DNA of 64,000 bases, taken from the NCBI RefSeq assembly GCF_027942865.1, contig NC_134507.1:38164797-38228796 (forward strand), given 5' to 3'. Shown here one piece after another: positions 1 through 11,502 of the stretch. The position numbers and the translations under genes were made by a program. The DNA comes from Odontesthes bonariensis (Eukaryota > Chordata > Actinopteri > Atheriniformes > Atherinopsidae). Below the pieces are notes generated by a model. The model was not told the DNA's origin and ran no database searches. It was given only the letters and a program-made list of their open reading frames with translations. Each line of letters begins with the position of its first letter. Position 1 is the first letter of the stretch.

Positions 1-2178
1 TCTTGTTTCACGTTTTGCCACGGCAAACTTTCTTGGTCTGTCAACGCGGCTGGAGCTAGCAGACCAAGCTAGGATGTTAGCTACTGAACGCTGCTCCACG
101 ACTTTCATCAAATACACTGCAGCGGAACTCAGGAATCTCAGTTCTTACTCGTCTCCGAACTGTCTTGCGGTGATAAAATCTCTCCGACTCCTGCGTCGCC
201 CCCCCTACATGCATAGGGCTACCCGGCATAAGTTTGTTTACCGGGCTACAACTTCGGTCATACCAGCTGTCAGGATCCTTGCCTCAACATGGCGACGTCA
301 TCGTTCGAAGCCACGCCCACCACCTGTATATCTGAGACCCCTGGTTTGTGTGGTGGCCAGCACTGTTACTGCTACCACAGTAGTGCCTAGACCTGCCACA
401 TTCATGCTACAAAATACCCGCTCACGAAATAACAAAGCCTTACTCATCGATGATATCATCTCTGAAAGAAAACTGGACTTTCTCTGCCTGACTGAGACAT
501 GGCAGAGTCAACATGAATTCATCACACTCAACCAAGCCACTCCACCTGGATATTCCTATATTCAAAAGCCTCGCAGCTGTGGCCGCGGCGGTGGGCTGGC
601 CATCATACACCGCACAAACATCCCAATCAAAGAAATTCCAGTAAACACCACATCATTTGAGTGCCTTCACTTCATGTTGGCTGGGGCTAAACAGCTCCAG
701 ATGGTCCTTGTGTACCGCCCCCCAAAAGCCTCCACCTGCTTTTTACTGGAGTTTTCTGAACTACTGGCCTCTATCTGCCCCATGTCCCCTACCACCATCT
801 TACTTGGGGACTTTAACATCCACGTGGACTCTAGCTGTTCCCTCGCTGCGGACTTCTTGTCAGTGCTGGACTGTTTTAATTTCACACAGCATGTACAGGG
901 CCCAACACATGCTAAAGGGCACACTCTGGATCTGGTAAGCTGTGCTGGCTTGACCCCCTCCCATCTCCAATGCAGAGACCTGGCTGTTTCTGACCACCAT
1001 GCCATCCTTTTCTCAGTCCCTGTGCCCCTCCCCAAGCAGTGCATAAAGTGGACCATCACTTACAGGAACACAAAGCGTGTGTGTATTCCTACACTGGCAA
1101 ACACCCTAGCGATCAACCTCGCTACCCACCCTCCAAACCACACAGTCGACGGCCTGGTGGAACACTACAACACTGCTCTCACCCTTAGCCTGGACTCCGT
1201 TGCCCCTCTCATCACCAGATCTGTCTCCTTTGCCCGCCCTGCCCCCTGGTTTACCCAAGAGCTCCGGAGGTTGAAGGCTACTGGGCGCCGGCTCGAGAGG
1301 CTCTTCAAAAGATCTGGTCTCACTGTCCATCTTGAAGCCTACAGGGACCATGTTCAGAGCTATAAAGAGGCTCTCTCCCGGACAAAAACACAATACTACT
1401 CCACACTCATCAACAATCAACAAAACAATCCCAAAATGCTTTTCTCTACCATCAACCGCCTTCTTGACCCTCCCGATGCCCCCCAACCTTCTGATGCTGC
1501 TGACCTCTGCTCCAGATTCCTGGATTTTTTCCAAGAAAAAGTGGATACCATCCATCAGCAGCTCCTGATGTCTACCTCCCCCCCACTGCCCACGCTACAT
1601 CAGCAGGAGGATACCAACCACCCATCTGTCTGCTTTCCACTGTGTTGCTTCTCCTCTTTTTCCCTGTTGGACACCAACCCCTCCAGTCCGGGTTCAGAAT
1701 CTACCACAGTACTGAAACTGCCCTCATCAAAATCACCAATGACCTCCTGGTTGCTGCAGATAATGGTCTTATCACCATCCTCATCCTCCGAGACCTGTCT
1801 GCAGCCTTTGATACTGTCTCCCACACTATCCTCCTCACCCGTCTCTCTAAACCAGGGGTCTCCAACACGTCGCTCGCGAGCTACCAGTAGCTCGCCGCCC
1901 CTTTCCAAGTAGCTCGCCAAAGGGCCAATGAATCATACATCAATTTGAAAACTTAATTGGTCTCTCGGCAAATCTTGATGAGTCAGTCACCACTGACCAG
2001 CGACCGCAAATTGAATTTGCTCCCGGGCGCAGTCTAGTCACTTGTGGTCGTTTTGCGAGGCTGAAAATCGAAACTTAATCAGGCCAATCAAATCGTGAGG
2101 AGCGGGGTCGGAGGCCGGGCTACCTAGTGACGACAGAGGTGCTACGTTTCAGTGTGTAGTTCCAGAGAGAGATAAACA

Positions 2179-2346
2179 ATGGCTGCGCCCAGCGAACAGT
2201 CTTTCGAGTTGGCTTTGGCAGCGACTCTAGAAGATTTAAATATAAATTTTTCTTTGCGAGACGAACAGATAACTGCACTTGAGTTTTTCTTGAAAAAAAA
2301 GGACGTTTTTGGAGTTTTGCTCACCGGGTACGGTAAAAGTTTAATT
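2179..2346 (+). pseudogene. RecQ-like DNA helicase N-terminus inside the hAT
   Basis: The frame starts MAAPSEQSFELALAAT and runs through LRDEQITALEFFL to a Walker A motif, TGYGKSLIYQ, around 2325-2352. RecQ-type helicases start the same way: a Q-motif-like stretch followed by GxGKS. After about 55 codons similarity ends and the frame runs into unrelated sequence, so this is the stub left by an internal deletion. Similar short RecQ-like proteins occur in fish transposons in my recollection, but I cannot name the family. It probably entered as a separate insertion roughly spanning 2100-2530; its edges could not be fixed. Confidence 0.6.
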
Positions 2347-2536
2347 TACCAGCGCTTGCTCTGTTGGTGGGACGACGCTCTGATTGGTTTTTTCGCCATC
2401 CTATTGCGTGGCGTTGAGTGCAGAGGCAACTTGACAGACAACCGTTTATCCCGCCCACACTGCTATCCAGCGTCAATAAAAGCTGTACAGGTCTGGCTTG
2501 CTAGGCTAGTGAGAAGGAGTTTACGATGGCGACAAC

Positions 2537-3157
2537 ATGAGCAGTGCTGTCAAGGCGTTCAGTGCAAAACTGTCATTGTACATTCAGCAAGTGAAAAGCA
2601 GAAGATTTCAGCACTTCCCCTCGATCTCAAAGATGCTGGACAGTCACACAGGTGCAGCCAGCGTTTTAGATGTGTCCAAGTATTGTGACCTCTTATCAAG
2701 GCTTGGACAGGAGTTTGCTGACAGATTCAGTGACTTTGACAAACTTGAGCCCTGTGTGACATTTATGGCCAACCCTTTCATGAATGTGGACATAAGTGAG
2801 ATTTCAGGACAGATGGCTGAACTTTTCTGTGTCGATCCTGTGGAAATGGAAATGGAGGTTATAAACCTTCAAAACAATGTGCAGTTAAAGTCTCAACAGC
2901 ATTCACAGCATTTCTGGAGCTTGGTAGAGCCAGATAATTATGAAAATCTTCACCAAGCAGCTCTGAAAATGTCTGCTTTGTTTGGGTCTACATACCTCTG
3001 TGAGTCAGCTTTTTCTGACATGAATGTGCTGAAATCAAAGCTCAGAACGAGACTAACTGATGAACATTTAAATGACTCCATAAGAGTGAACTTAAGTGGA
3101 TACACTCCAGCATACACCTCTCTTGTTGACTCCTTGCAGTGTCAGTCATCTCACTAG
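2537..3157 (+). pseudogene. hAT transposase, C-terminal part (GTF2IRD2/ZBED-like group)
   Basis: 206 codons remain. The last 70 (LHQAALKMSALFGSTYLCES, then AFSDMNVLKSKLRTRLTDEH, ending NDSIRVNLS) match the hAT C-terminal dimerisation region. The DDE catalytic part upstream is gone, apart from the stretch before it (FADRFSDFDKLEPCVTFMAN). The methionine at 2537 is an internal one, not the native start. It ends with a stop near 3157, followed by an AC repeat (3186-3208) and an A/T-rich 3' region up to the terminal repeat. Confidence 0.8.
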
Positions 3158-4375
3158 CTAAAAAGGCTGAACTTCTGAACACATTCACACACACACACAC
3201 ACACACACCTTCGCTGCTCAATATTGAACTGAACTAAATGGTTTTTATTGTGAATGCAATTTTTGTTCTTTATTTTTGTGATGTTTTAATACAGAATGTG
3301 AGATGTGGACAGTAACATATTGTAAATGTTCAGGAAAAGAAGGCTTATTGAGTTTGTTTGTTCAAAATGAGCAATGACAATAAATGTTACAAAACACAAG
3401 TAGCTCTCGGTCATTTTTATTTTGTTAAAGTAGCTCTCAGAGGGAAAAAGGTTGGAGACCCCTGCTCTAAACTCATTGGCCTCACTGGCACAGCAATCTC
3501 TTGGTTCCAGTCTTACCTCTCAAGCAGGAAACAATACATCACTCTGAAAGGTTCCAACTCCATCACTGCAGCAGTTAACCATGGCGTCCCCCAGGGGTCT
3601 GTCCTGGGTCCCCTTCTTTTCACCATTTACATGCTCCCCCTAGGACAAATTATCCGAAACCATGGACTCAGTTTTCACTGCTATGCTGATGACACTCAGA
3701 TGTACATCAACACAAACCCCTCCTCTCAGCTCCCACCCATGCAACTCAACAACTGCCTGCAGCAAATTAAAGCTTGGTTGACCTCTAACTTTCTCAAACT
3801 CAACAGCAGCAAAACGGAGCTCATGGTAGTGGCCCCGGCACCCCTGCTGAAGAAGGTTGGTGATCTGGCCCTGGTCATAGATGGCTGTTCCATCTCTCCA
3901 TCACCAGAGGTACGGAACCTGGGTGTCATCCTGGACTCCACTCTCTCATTTCGGTCCCACATCAAGAGCATCACTAAATCTGCCTTTTTTCACCTCAGAA
4001 ACATTTCAAGACTCCGGCCCTCATTATCCGACTCAGTAACAGAGACCCTCATCCACTCATTACTGGACTACTGCAATGGTGTCCTGTCTGGGCTACCCAG
4101 TAAGGCCCTTGACAGGTTGCAGTATGTCCAAAACTCAGCTGCCAGGGTGCTAACTCACACCAAGCCCTGGCAGCACATCACCCCCATCCTAAAGCAACTT
4201 CACTGGCTCCCAGTCAAAGCATGCATCACCTATAAAATCCTTCTCTTGACCTACAAATCTCTCCACTCACTTGCACCTAAGTACATTTCCGATCTCCTCC
4301 ACCCCTACTCCCAGTCGCGGCTTCTGCGCTCCTCAGACAAGGACCTACTCTCCGTTCCTCGTACCAGACTGAAAA

Positions 4376-5519
4376 CATATGGACATGGACTGTGTGGAGG
4401 AGAAGAAGTAGATTCGTTTTTTATTGTGCTATTTTGCAATATTTGTGACAGACAAGGAAGAAAGTAAAAAATGTTTCATTTTAAAATATGCTATGCTCTC
4501 TGTGACTGTGTTCTTAGTTATTAGCTTAGTTATTATCTTACACCACAGAGACGACTGAGAAACTCAGCGCTAACTTTCGACAGCATGTGGTGACTTCCGG
4601 TTTTCAAAAATAAACGAGAACTGTCAATTTTTTATTTAAAAAAAGAAAGAGAGATGTGTGTCTCATAAAACAAGTTATAGTACTATGCCCCTACACTCGT
4701 TTTTTTTTAAATAAATAACACCGAAGCTTCAAAGCATGCTACAAACTCGCTGGAGAAATTGTCTAAAAAAAAAAAAAAAAACGTTTGAGCCCTTCTACTG
4801 TGCAAAAACTACTTTTCTTGAATAAAAACACGTGAAGTAACACAAGCACCCTCTTTATTACACCAAGCACACTCCCAAAGAAAATATGAATGACAAACCA
4901 AAATTTTTCACATTGTTTTTAAATTGTGTTATTATATACAGAAGAGATGTATCATATTTGCTTTATTTGGTGCAACAATCGCTACTGCCAGTATATGTAA
5001 CCCAAGGGAATTGAATGAAGCTTCGGGTAGTGAACCACTTTATGAGACAATGGTTCAAAATGATTCAATTTCCATCACCAGCTGCAGGTTTTCGTCCCAA
5101 ACAGGCAACAGTACGACAGTCTTGACTCAGATAATCAGCTGATCTCAGTCTGCAGATAGTTGATTGGTCAAACTGTGTGCTTATATATATATAATTATCT
5201 ATCTAATATATATAATTGTTTCATATATAAAATTATATATCTAATATATATTATTATAATTGTTTTATATACAGTTATAATTGATTCTTTATTTTAGGCA
5301 ACTCGGTGCTGCTTGCTGTTTGTGAATGTGCTGCATGGTCTCCGCCACCAGATGGCACCCGCAAAGGAGTCATTGAGCTCCGCCCCCTCAACGTTGAGCC
5401 CCGCCCCCTCAACGTTGATCTCCGCCCCGATCTGCGGTCTGCAGTCAGGGGTACTTGGTTCTGGCTGGATGCAATTGAATACAGGAGTGTAATACTGTTT
5501 CTCGTCACATAGCCCATAC
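4376..5519. other. No gene recognised; A/T-rich stretch
   Basis: No coding or RNA gene could be supported. It holds an A run near 4768-4782, an unassigned 72-codon frame at 4924-5142, an AT-rich low-complexity tract at about 5176-5277 built of TATAT and TAATTATA units, and at 5380-5425 a short direct repeat of a CCGCCCCCTCAACGTTGA unit. The last part may be the 5' untranslated region of the L2 that follows. Confidence 0.5.
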
Positions 5520-6703
5520 GGGTCCGGGGAGACGCTATTTCGCACTTTGCAAAATGCGAAGAAAGAAAGCAGAGATGTTTTTCTCCATAAAAGTGAGGGG
5601 GACGGATCCAAGTGAATCAAAATCAAATCAAAATCCCACCCTCTATCTGCACGCATGACCATGGAGGACAGCGGATCCAGAAAGAACCTGCAACGTCATC
5701 AGCCTCACCCCAAGATGAGGAGTCTTCACCAGCCCCAACAGCCCAACAAGTGGAGTCTTCACCAGCCCCGGCAGTCCAACAGGCGGAGTCTCCCCCAGCC
5801 CCAGTGGGAAACCCCCAGCCTTCGCCCCCCCGGACCCCACCCAGCCCCCAGCAGTCTCCACTCAGTCTGGACTCCTCACTTCTGGATTTCCCGGACAGGA
5901 TGAAGAGCTTTCTCAATATTGGAATACAATTGACACCACGCCAAAATCCCATATTCTTCCCCCCTAACATCCCACCTCATCCAGCCCCTCCCATTCCACC
6001 ACGTCCATCACGTTGGAAACAACCCTCAAACAAAAGTCACCAAGCCCCCCCACCTCCTCTGAATCATCATATCTGTGAGTCTGACTGATATGTGCCGGGT
6101 CCAGGCTGTAATACTGATATCAAGAATGCTCTTCCCCAGATAAAGTCAGGGCCCTATGGAGTTCAGACAGCCTTTTCAATCCCTGTGATGACAGGTAACA
6201 GAAAAGTGGTCAAAGTGGTGAGAATTAAAAAAGGTTCAGTCAAATCTACCAATCTATTGAATATAGTGTGTCAACCCCGAAACGCAGCAGTATCACCTGT
6301 TGTCTCCACGAGATTAGCCCTACTCAATATCAGATCACTAACCAACAAATCCCTCTTAGTAAATGACATGATCATAACCTATAATCTATACTTTTTATTT
6401 CTTAGTGAAACATGGCTGACTTAATGTAGCTGTGATACCATTCTCAATGAGGCAGCACCAACAAATTTCAGTTTTATCAATAAGTGTCGAAGTGGTAAGA
6501 AGGGCGGGGGAGTCTTTCAGTGCAGAGAAATTTTACTTGGTGATTTTAGCTCTTTTAAATATCTCTGCTTTTTAGTAAAGGGGGATCCAAAAGTTATCTT
6601 CCTAATCATTTATAGACCACCAAGATCTTTCTTTGATGAGTTTGCTGAACTGCTGTCAGTTATCTGCACTGACTATAACTTTTTTATCATAACTGGGGAT
6701 TTT
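5520..6703 (+). mobile_element. L2-clade LINE copy 2, left part
   Basis: 5' half of an L2 element. A proline-, serine- and alanine-rich frame (5612-6088, tandem SSPAP-like repeats) comes first and may be a remnant of the first ORF. A second frame (6092-6424) enters the endonuclease domain with LNIRSL and LSETW. Endonuclease similarity continues in broken frames with IIYRPP at about 6610 and ITGDF at 6690, where copy 3 is inserted. The domain continues at 11503 (NIDMDNN), showing that the two parts were once joined. Several stops and frame changes; dead. Confidence 0.8.
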
Positions 6704-7280
6704 CAATTCAATTCAATTCATTTTTATTTATATAGCGCCAAATACAACAAATGTCATCTCAAGGCACTTAGATAGTAAGTCCAATTCAAGCCAATTGGAA
6801 TTCAATTAATTAATAATAATCATAATTCATAAAATAATCCAATTCGTTCATATAGAGCCAATTCAAAAACAATTTCCTAGCTAAGAAAACCAACAGATTG
6901 CACTGAAAACTTTTTGTTTTTCGGTCCAATCTCCCGTCCTGAGCGACGTGCCTGAGGCGACTGTGGAGAGAAACGACTCCCTATTAACAGGAAGAAACCT
7001 CTGGCAGAACCAGACTCAGGAAGGGTGGCCATCCGCCTCGACCAGCTGGGGTTTGAGAAGACAGAAAGGGGGGGGGGGGGGGGGGGGGCCGCGGCGGCGG
7101 CACTGTAACACCATTCAAAGGATATCTGTTGGAACAGGGAAACACGAGTTAATGACCACAATAAAATCACATATACATAAAGAGAGTAAAGTGAGGAAAG
7201 GTGTGACAGATGAGGCCCCCCAGCAGTCTAGGCCTATAGCAGCTTAACTATGGGATGTTTCAGGATTACCTGAGCCATCC

Positions 7281-10200
7281 CTAACTATAAGCTTTATCAA
7301 AAAGGAAAGTTTTAAGCCTGGTCTTAAAAGTGGAAAGGGTGTCTGCTTCCCGGACATTTACTGGCAGCTTATTCCACAAGAGAGGGGCCTGATAACTGAA
7401 GGCTCTGCCTCCCATTCTACTTTTAGAAACTCTGGGAACCTCAAGTAAACCTGCAGTTTGGGAACGAAGTGCTCTGTTAGGAAAATATCTTACAATGAGA
7501 TCTTTAAGATATGATGGAGCTCGGTCATTAAGAGCTTTATATGTAAGGAGAAGAATCTTAAATTCTATTCTGAATTTAACAGGGAGCCAATGAAGAGAAG
7601 CTAAAACTGGAGAAATATGATCTCTCCTGTTAGTTCTCATCAGAACTCTGGCTGCAGCATTTTGGATCAACTGAAGGCTTTTCAGAGAATATGTGGGACA
7701 GCCCAATAATAAAGAATTACAGTAGTCCAATCTTGAAGTAACAAATGCATGGACTAGTTTTTCTGCATCACTCTGAGACAAGATGTTCCTGATTTTAACA
7801 ATATTACGAAGATGAAAGAAGGCAGTCCTAGAAACCTGTTTTATATGCGAGTCAAATGATAAGTTCTGGTCAAAAATAACTCCAAGGTTCCTCACTGTAG
7901 AACTAGAAGCCAAGGAAATACCATCTAGAGTAACTATATAGCTAGACAATTTCTCCCTGAAACGCTCAGGTCCAAAGATAACGACTTCAGTTTTGTCTGA
8001 ATTTAGAAGCAGACAGTTCTGAGTCATCCAGGTCTTTATGTCTTTAAGACATGCTTGTAGTCTGACCAACCTATTGGGTTCATCTGGTTTTATAGATAAG
8101 TACAGCTGAGTATCATCAGCATAGCAATGGAAATGTATGCCATGCTGTCTAATAATGTTACCTAATGGAAGCATGTATAAAGTGAAAAGAATCGGTCCAA
8201 GCACAGAACCCTGGGGAACTCCATGACTTACTCTGGTGTGTGAGGAAGATTCTTCATTTACAAGAACAAACTGAAATCTATCAGATAAATATGACTTAAA
8301 CCAGCCTAATGCAGTTCCTTTAATCCCAATAACATGTTCAAGTCTCTGTAATAAGATATTGTGATCGACCGTATCAAATGCAGCACTGAGATCCAACAGG
8401 ACAAGCAAAGACACAAGTCCGCTATCAGAGGCTAAGAGGAGATCATTGGTAACTTTCAGCAGTGCAGTTTCTGTGCTATGATGCACTCTGAATCCTGACT
8501 GAAACTCTTCAAACAGATTATTTCTGTGTAAGTGATCACAAAGCTGAGCTGCAACTATTTTTCAAGAACTTTAGACATAAAAGGGAGATTGGATATAGGT
8601 CTATAATGAGCCAACACTTCTGAATCAAGAGTAGGTTTTTTAAGTAAAGGTTTAATTACAGCAACCTTAAAAGTCTGAGGTACATATCCTGTCAACAAAG
8701 ACAGATTGATCAAATCCAATATGGAAGTGTCAATTAATGGGAAAACCTCCTTGAACAGTCTGGTTGGGATTGGGTCTAAAACACAAGTTGATGGTTTAGA
8801 AGAGACTATTGCTGTTGTTAGTTCAGAGAGATCAACTGGGCAGAAGCCGTCTAAATACAAATCAGGTTCTAAAGATACCTCTAAAGCTGCTGTACTTGAT
8901 GATACATCACTGACAATAGTGGGAAGGACTCCATCAATCTTCTCTCTGATAGAAACAATTTTATTAATAAAGAAGCTCATGAAATCATCACTGCTGAGAG
9001 TTAAAGGAATAACTGGCTCAGCAGAGCTCGGACTCTTAGTCAGACTGGCTACAGTGCTGAAAAGAAACCTGAGATTATTCTTATTCTCTTCTATCAATGA
9101 TGAATAATAAGCAGTTCTAGCTTTACGAAGGGCTTTCTTATACGTTATTAAACTATCTTTCCAGACTAACTGAGACTCTTCTAAATTAGAGGAACGCCAC
9201 TGTCTCTCCAGCTTTCTTGCAGTCTGCTTTAAAGCACGCAGCTGTGAATTATACCAAGGAGCCAACCTCTTCTGACTGATTACCTTCCTTTTCAGAGGGG
9301 CAACATTGTCCAGTGCTGTACGCATTGAAACTATAGTGCTGTCAACAAGAGAGTCAAGTGCTGCTGGAGTAAAGTTTAGGTAGTCGTCCTCTGTCATATC
9401 TGCAAATGGCAGTGAAGAAAAGGATGATGGAATTAATTCTTTAAATCTGGTTACAGCATCCTCTGATAGACACCTTCTATATGTACATTTCTTCTCAGAA
9501 ACTGTATAGTCAAGTAATGTAAACTCAAAGGTTATCAGAAAATGGTCAGATAAGACCGGGTTATGAGGGAACACTGTTAACTGTTCACTCTCAATGCCAT
9601 AAGTCAGAACAAGATCAAGGGTGTGATTAAGGCAGTGAGTCGGTCTGTGAACACTCTGAGAGAATCCAATAGAGTCTAATATAGAATTAAAGTTCATATT
9701 CAGGCTGTCATTTTCAACATCTACATGAATATTAAAGTCACCCACTACAATGACTTTATCTGTACTCAGCACTAACTGGGATAAAAACTCTGAGAATTCA
9801 GACAGAAACTCAGAATAAGGGCCAGGTGGACGATACACAACAACAAACACAAGAGGTTTCTGGGATTTCCACTTTGCGTGGGAAAAACTGAGAATCAGAG
9901 ATTCAAAAGAGCTCAAACTAATCTTGGGTCTGGGACTGATTAGTAACCCTGATCTGAAAATAGCTGCCACTCCTCCTCCTCTGCCTGTGGTTCGAGGAAC
10001 GTGAACATTTAAACAGTCACAGGGAGTTGATTCATTAATGCTAACATGATCCTCCTGCTGCAGCCAGGTTTCTGTAAGACAAAATATATCAATATGATGA
10101 TCACAAATCAACTCATTCACTAACAGAGACTTGGAAAGGAGAGATCTGATATTCAGCAAACCACATTTAATAGTTTGATGTTTTTGTTCAGTTAAAGTTT

Positions 10201-10315
10201 TTGTTTTAATCATTTCTTTTTGCACAAGAGGATTTGCTCCTTTTGTGTTAATCGATTGGGTGGGTAGCAGCAGGTGGGAAGCTGCAGAGAAGTGTGTAAG
10301 ACTACAACTCTGCAT
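7281..10315 (-). pseudogene. L2 ORF2: APE endonuclease and reverse transcriptase, one frameshift
   Basis: ORF2 is read in two frames, 8555-10315 and 7281-8486. The first frame carries the endonuclease with [23 protein letters not shown] and LSDH, then the linker and RT start ([15 protein letters not shown]). One base is missing in an A run at about 8557-8562. The second frame continues the RT with [27 protein letters not shown], the catalytic YADD and the C-terminal ALRSQTAGLLEVPR block, ending KTFLFDKAYS. All key residues are visible. The product would nick target DNA and copy its own RNA into it (target-primed reverse transcription). Confidence 0.9.
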
Positions 10316-10336
10316 CCTGGTCTGAGCCCTGGGTTG

Positions 10337-11218
10337 TCATGTTTTAGGGTGGCAAATAAATTCATCCATATTTCTAGAAATGAGAGCTGCTCCTTCCAAA
10401 GTGGGATGGATGCCGTCTCTCCTCATCAGACCAGGTTTTCTCCAGAAAGATTGCCAATTATCTATGTAGCCCACGTTGTTTGCTGGACACCATCTAGACA
10501 ACCAGCGATTGTAGGACGACATGCGGCTAAACATGTCATCACTGGTCAGATTTGGCAGGGGTCCAGAGAAAACTACGGAGTCCGACATTGTTTTGGCAAA
10601 ATTACACACCGATGCAACATTAATTTTAGTGACCTCCGATTGGCGTAACCGGGTGTCATTAACGCCGACGTGAATAACTATTTTACCATATTTACGTTTA
10701 TCCTTAGCCAGCAGTTTTAAATAGGATTCTATGTCGCCCGCTCTGGCCCCTGGAATGCATTTGACTATGGCCGCTGGTGCCTCTAATGCCACGTTTCTGA
10801 CTATGGAGCTGCCAATTACCAGGGTTTTTTCCTCAGCGGGTGTGTCGCTGAGTGGGGAAAATCTGTTAGAAGCGTGGACAGGTCGATGGTGAACAACGGG
10901 CTTTACTTTAGAGCTATGCCTCTTCCTGACAGTCACCCAGCCACGTTGTGATCCCGGCTGCTCGGGTTCTGCTAGGGGGAGGCTAATTGAGCTAGCTACG
11001 CTAGGTGGCTCCACACTGGCAAAAGGGACCTGGCTCGCTATCGGTTGATTTTCAACAGTGCAGAGCCGAGCTTCCAATTCAGATAACCTCGCCTCCAAAA
11101 CTACAAACAGACTACATTTGTTACATGTACCATTATCGCTAAAGGAGGCAGAGGAGTAACTAAACATCTGACACACGGAGCAGGTGAAAGCAGGAGGAGG
11201 AAGAGAACCCGTAGCCAT
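10337..11218 (-). CDS. L2 ORF1 protein with SGNH/GDSL-type esterase domain
   Basis: 293 codons, starting [19 protein letters not shown]. Residues about 8-40 contain CSVC and CNKC cysteine pairs that could bind zinc, followed by a short coiled-coil-like stretch ([12 protein letters not shown]). From residue about 135 the protein follows the SGNH hydrolase pattern: [12 protein letters not shown] (block I serine), HVGVNDTR (block III Asn) and DGIHPT (block V Asp and His). ORF1 proteins of L2/CR1 LINEs are known to carry such esterase domains, thought to act in RNP or membrane handling. The stop lies about 21 bp before the ORF2 start, so both were probably read from one transcript. The frame is intact. 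Confidence 0.88.
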   Translation of the reverse strand: MATGSLPPPAFTCSVCQMFSYSSASFSDNGTCNKCSLFVVLEARLSELEARLCTVENQPIASQVPFASVEPPSVASSISLPLAEPEQPGSQRGWVTVRKRHSSKVKPVVHHRPVHASNRFSPLSDTPAEEKTLVIGSSIVRNVALEAPAAIVKCIPGARAGDIESYLKLLAKDKRKYGKIVIHVGVNDTRLRQSEVTKINVASVCNFAKTMSDSVVFSGPLPNLTSDDMFSRMSSYNRWLSRWCPANNVGYIDNWQSFWRKPGLMRRDGIHPTLEGAALISRNMDEFICHPKT

Positions 11219-11502
11219 GCTACGCTAGAGAACCAGACACACCGTTAAAAAGTGAGAATAAAGATCTGTAGGAGTGTGTTAGAACAGAACGGTAAGCTAT
11301 AGAGTTTAACTATGCAAAATTGTGTAAGTTATAGATAGAAATAAAGTGATTATCAGTACTCCAAGCGGAGCAAGAAATTCCACAGTGCACAAGCACAGAC
11401 AAGCAAGGTAACAGGAAGTGATGCAACACGTCTTACCGCAAAGCAAAGCGTCACAGGACAAAGCAGGACTCGATCAAAGCAGAACAATGTGGCCCAATTT
11501 TA

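Larger units (their letters stand above)
1853..3464 (+). mobile_element. hAT DNA transposon inserted in L2 copy 1
   Basis: The ends are inverted repeats: CAGGGGTCTCCAAC at 1853 and GTTGGAGACCCCTG ending at 3464. They are flanked by a perfect 8-bp target duplication, CTCTAAAC, at 1845-1852 and 3465-3472, as hAT elements make. Inside are the C-terminal end of a hAT transposase (2537-3157) and, upstream, a RecQ-like helicase start (2179-2340) that does not belong to hAT. The 5' two thirds of the transposase is missing, so the element is non-autonomous. It cleanly splits the L2 reading frame, so it inserted later than the L2. Confidence 0.93.
1..4375 (+). mobile_element. L2-clade LINE copy 1, split by a hAT element
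   Basis: Non-LTR retrotransposon coding for endonuclease and reverse transcriptase. The open frame at 74-1852 holds an APE-type endonuclease: LTETW at about 478-495, YRPP near 715 and GDFNIHVD near 808. The fingers part of the RT is missing near 1590-1645, where roughly 100 codons seem to be deleted. Sequence resumes with HSTETAL and DLSAAFDT just before the hAT insertion at 1853. After the hAT, 3472-4375 continues with [10 protein letters not shown], the catalytic YADD (about 3680) and the C-terminal region, then similarity stops. The left end probably lies outside the window. L2 assignment rests on the LYMLPLG and YADDTQ-type motifs common in fish L2; Rex1 or CR1 kin are less likely. Dead copy. 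Confidence 0.85.
6704..11497 (-). mobile_element. L2-clade LINE copy 3, nearly intact, about 4.8 kb
   Basis: Complete-looking L2 on the minus strand with ORF1 (10337-11218), ORF2 (7281-10315), a 5' untranslated region (11219-11497) and a 3' untranslated region ending in repeated TTGAAT units at 6704. ATTTT at 6699-6703 and again at 11498-11502 is the likely target duplication. The 3' region includes a G run (about 7069-7088). It inserted inside the endonuclease domain of copy 2. The only break I see is one missing base in an A run of ORF2 near 8560, so this is a young copy; the break could even be a base-calling error. Confidence 0.92.

Noticed and set aside
4924-5142. 72-codon frame starting MCYYIQKRC
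   Set aside because: No family recognised, A/T-rich surroundings, and no splice or promoter evidence; may be chance.
8706-9107. 133-codon plus-strand frame
   Set aside because: Antisense shadow of L2 ORF2; no independent similarity.
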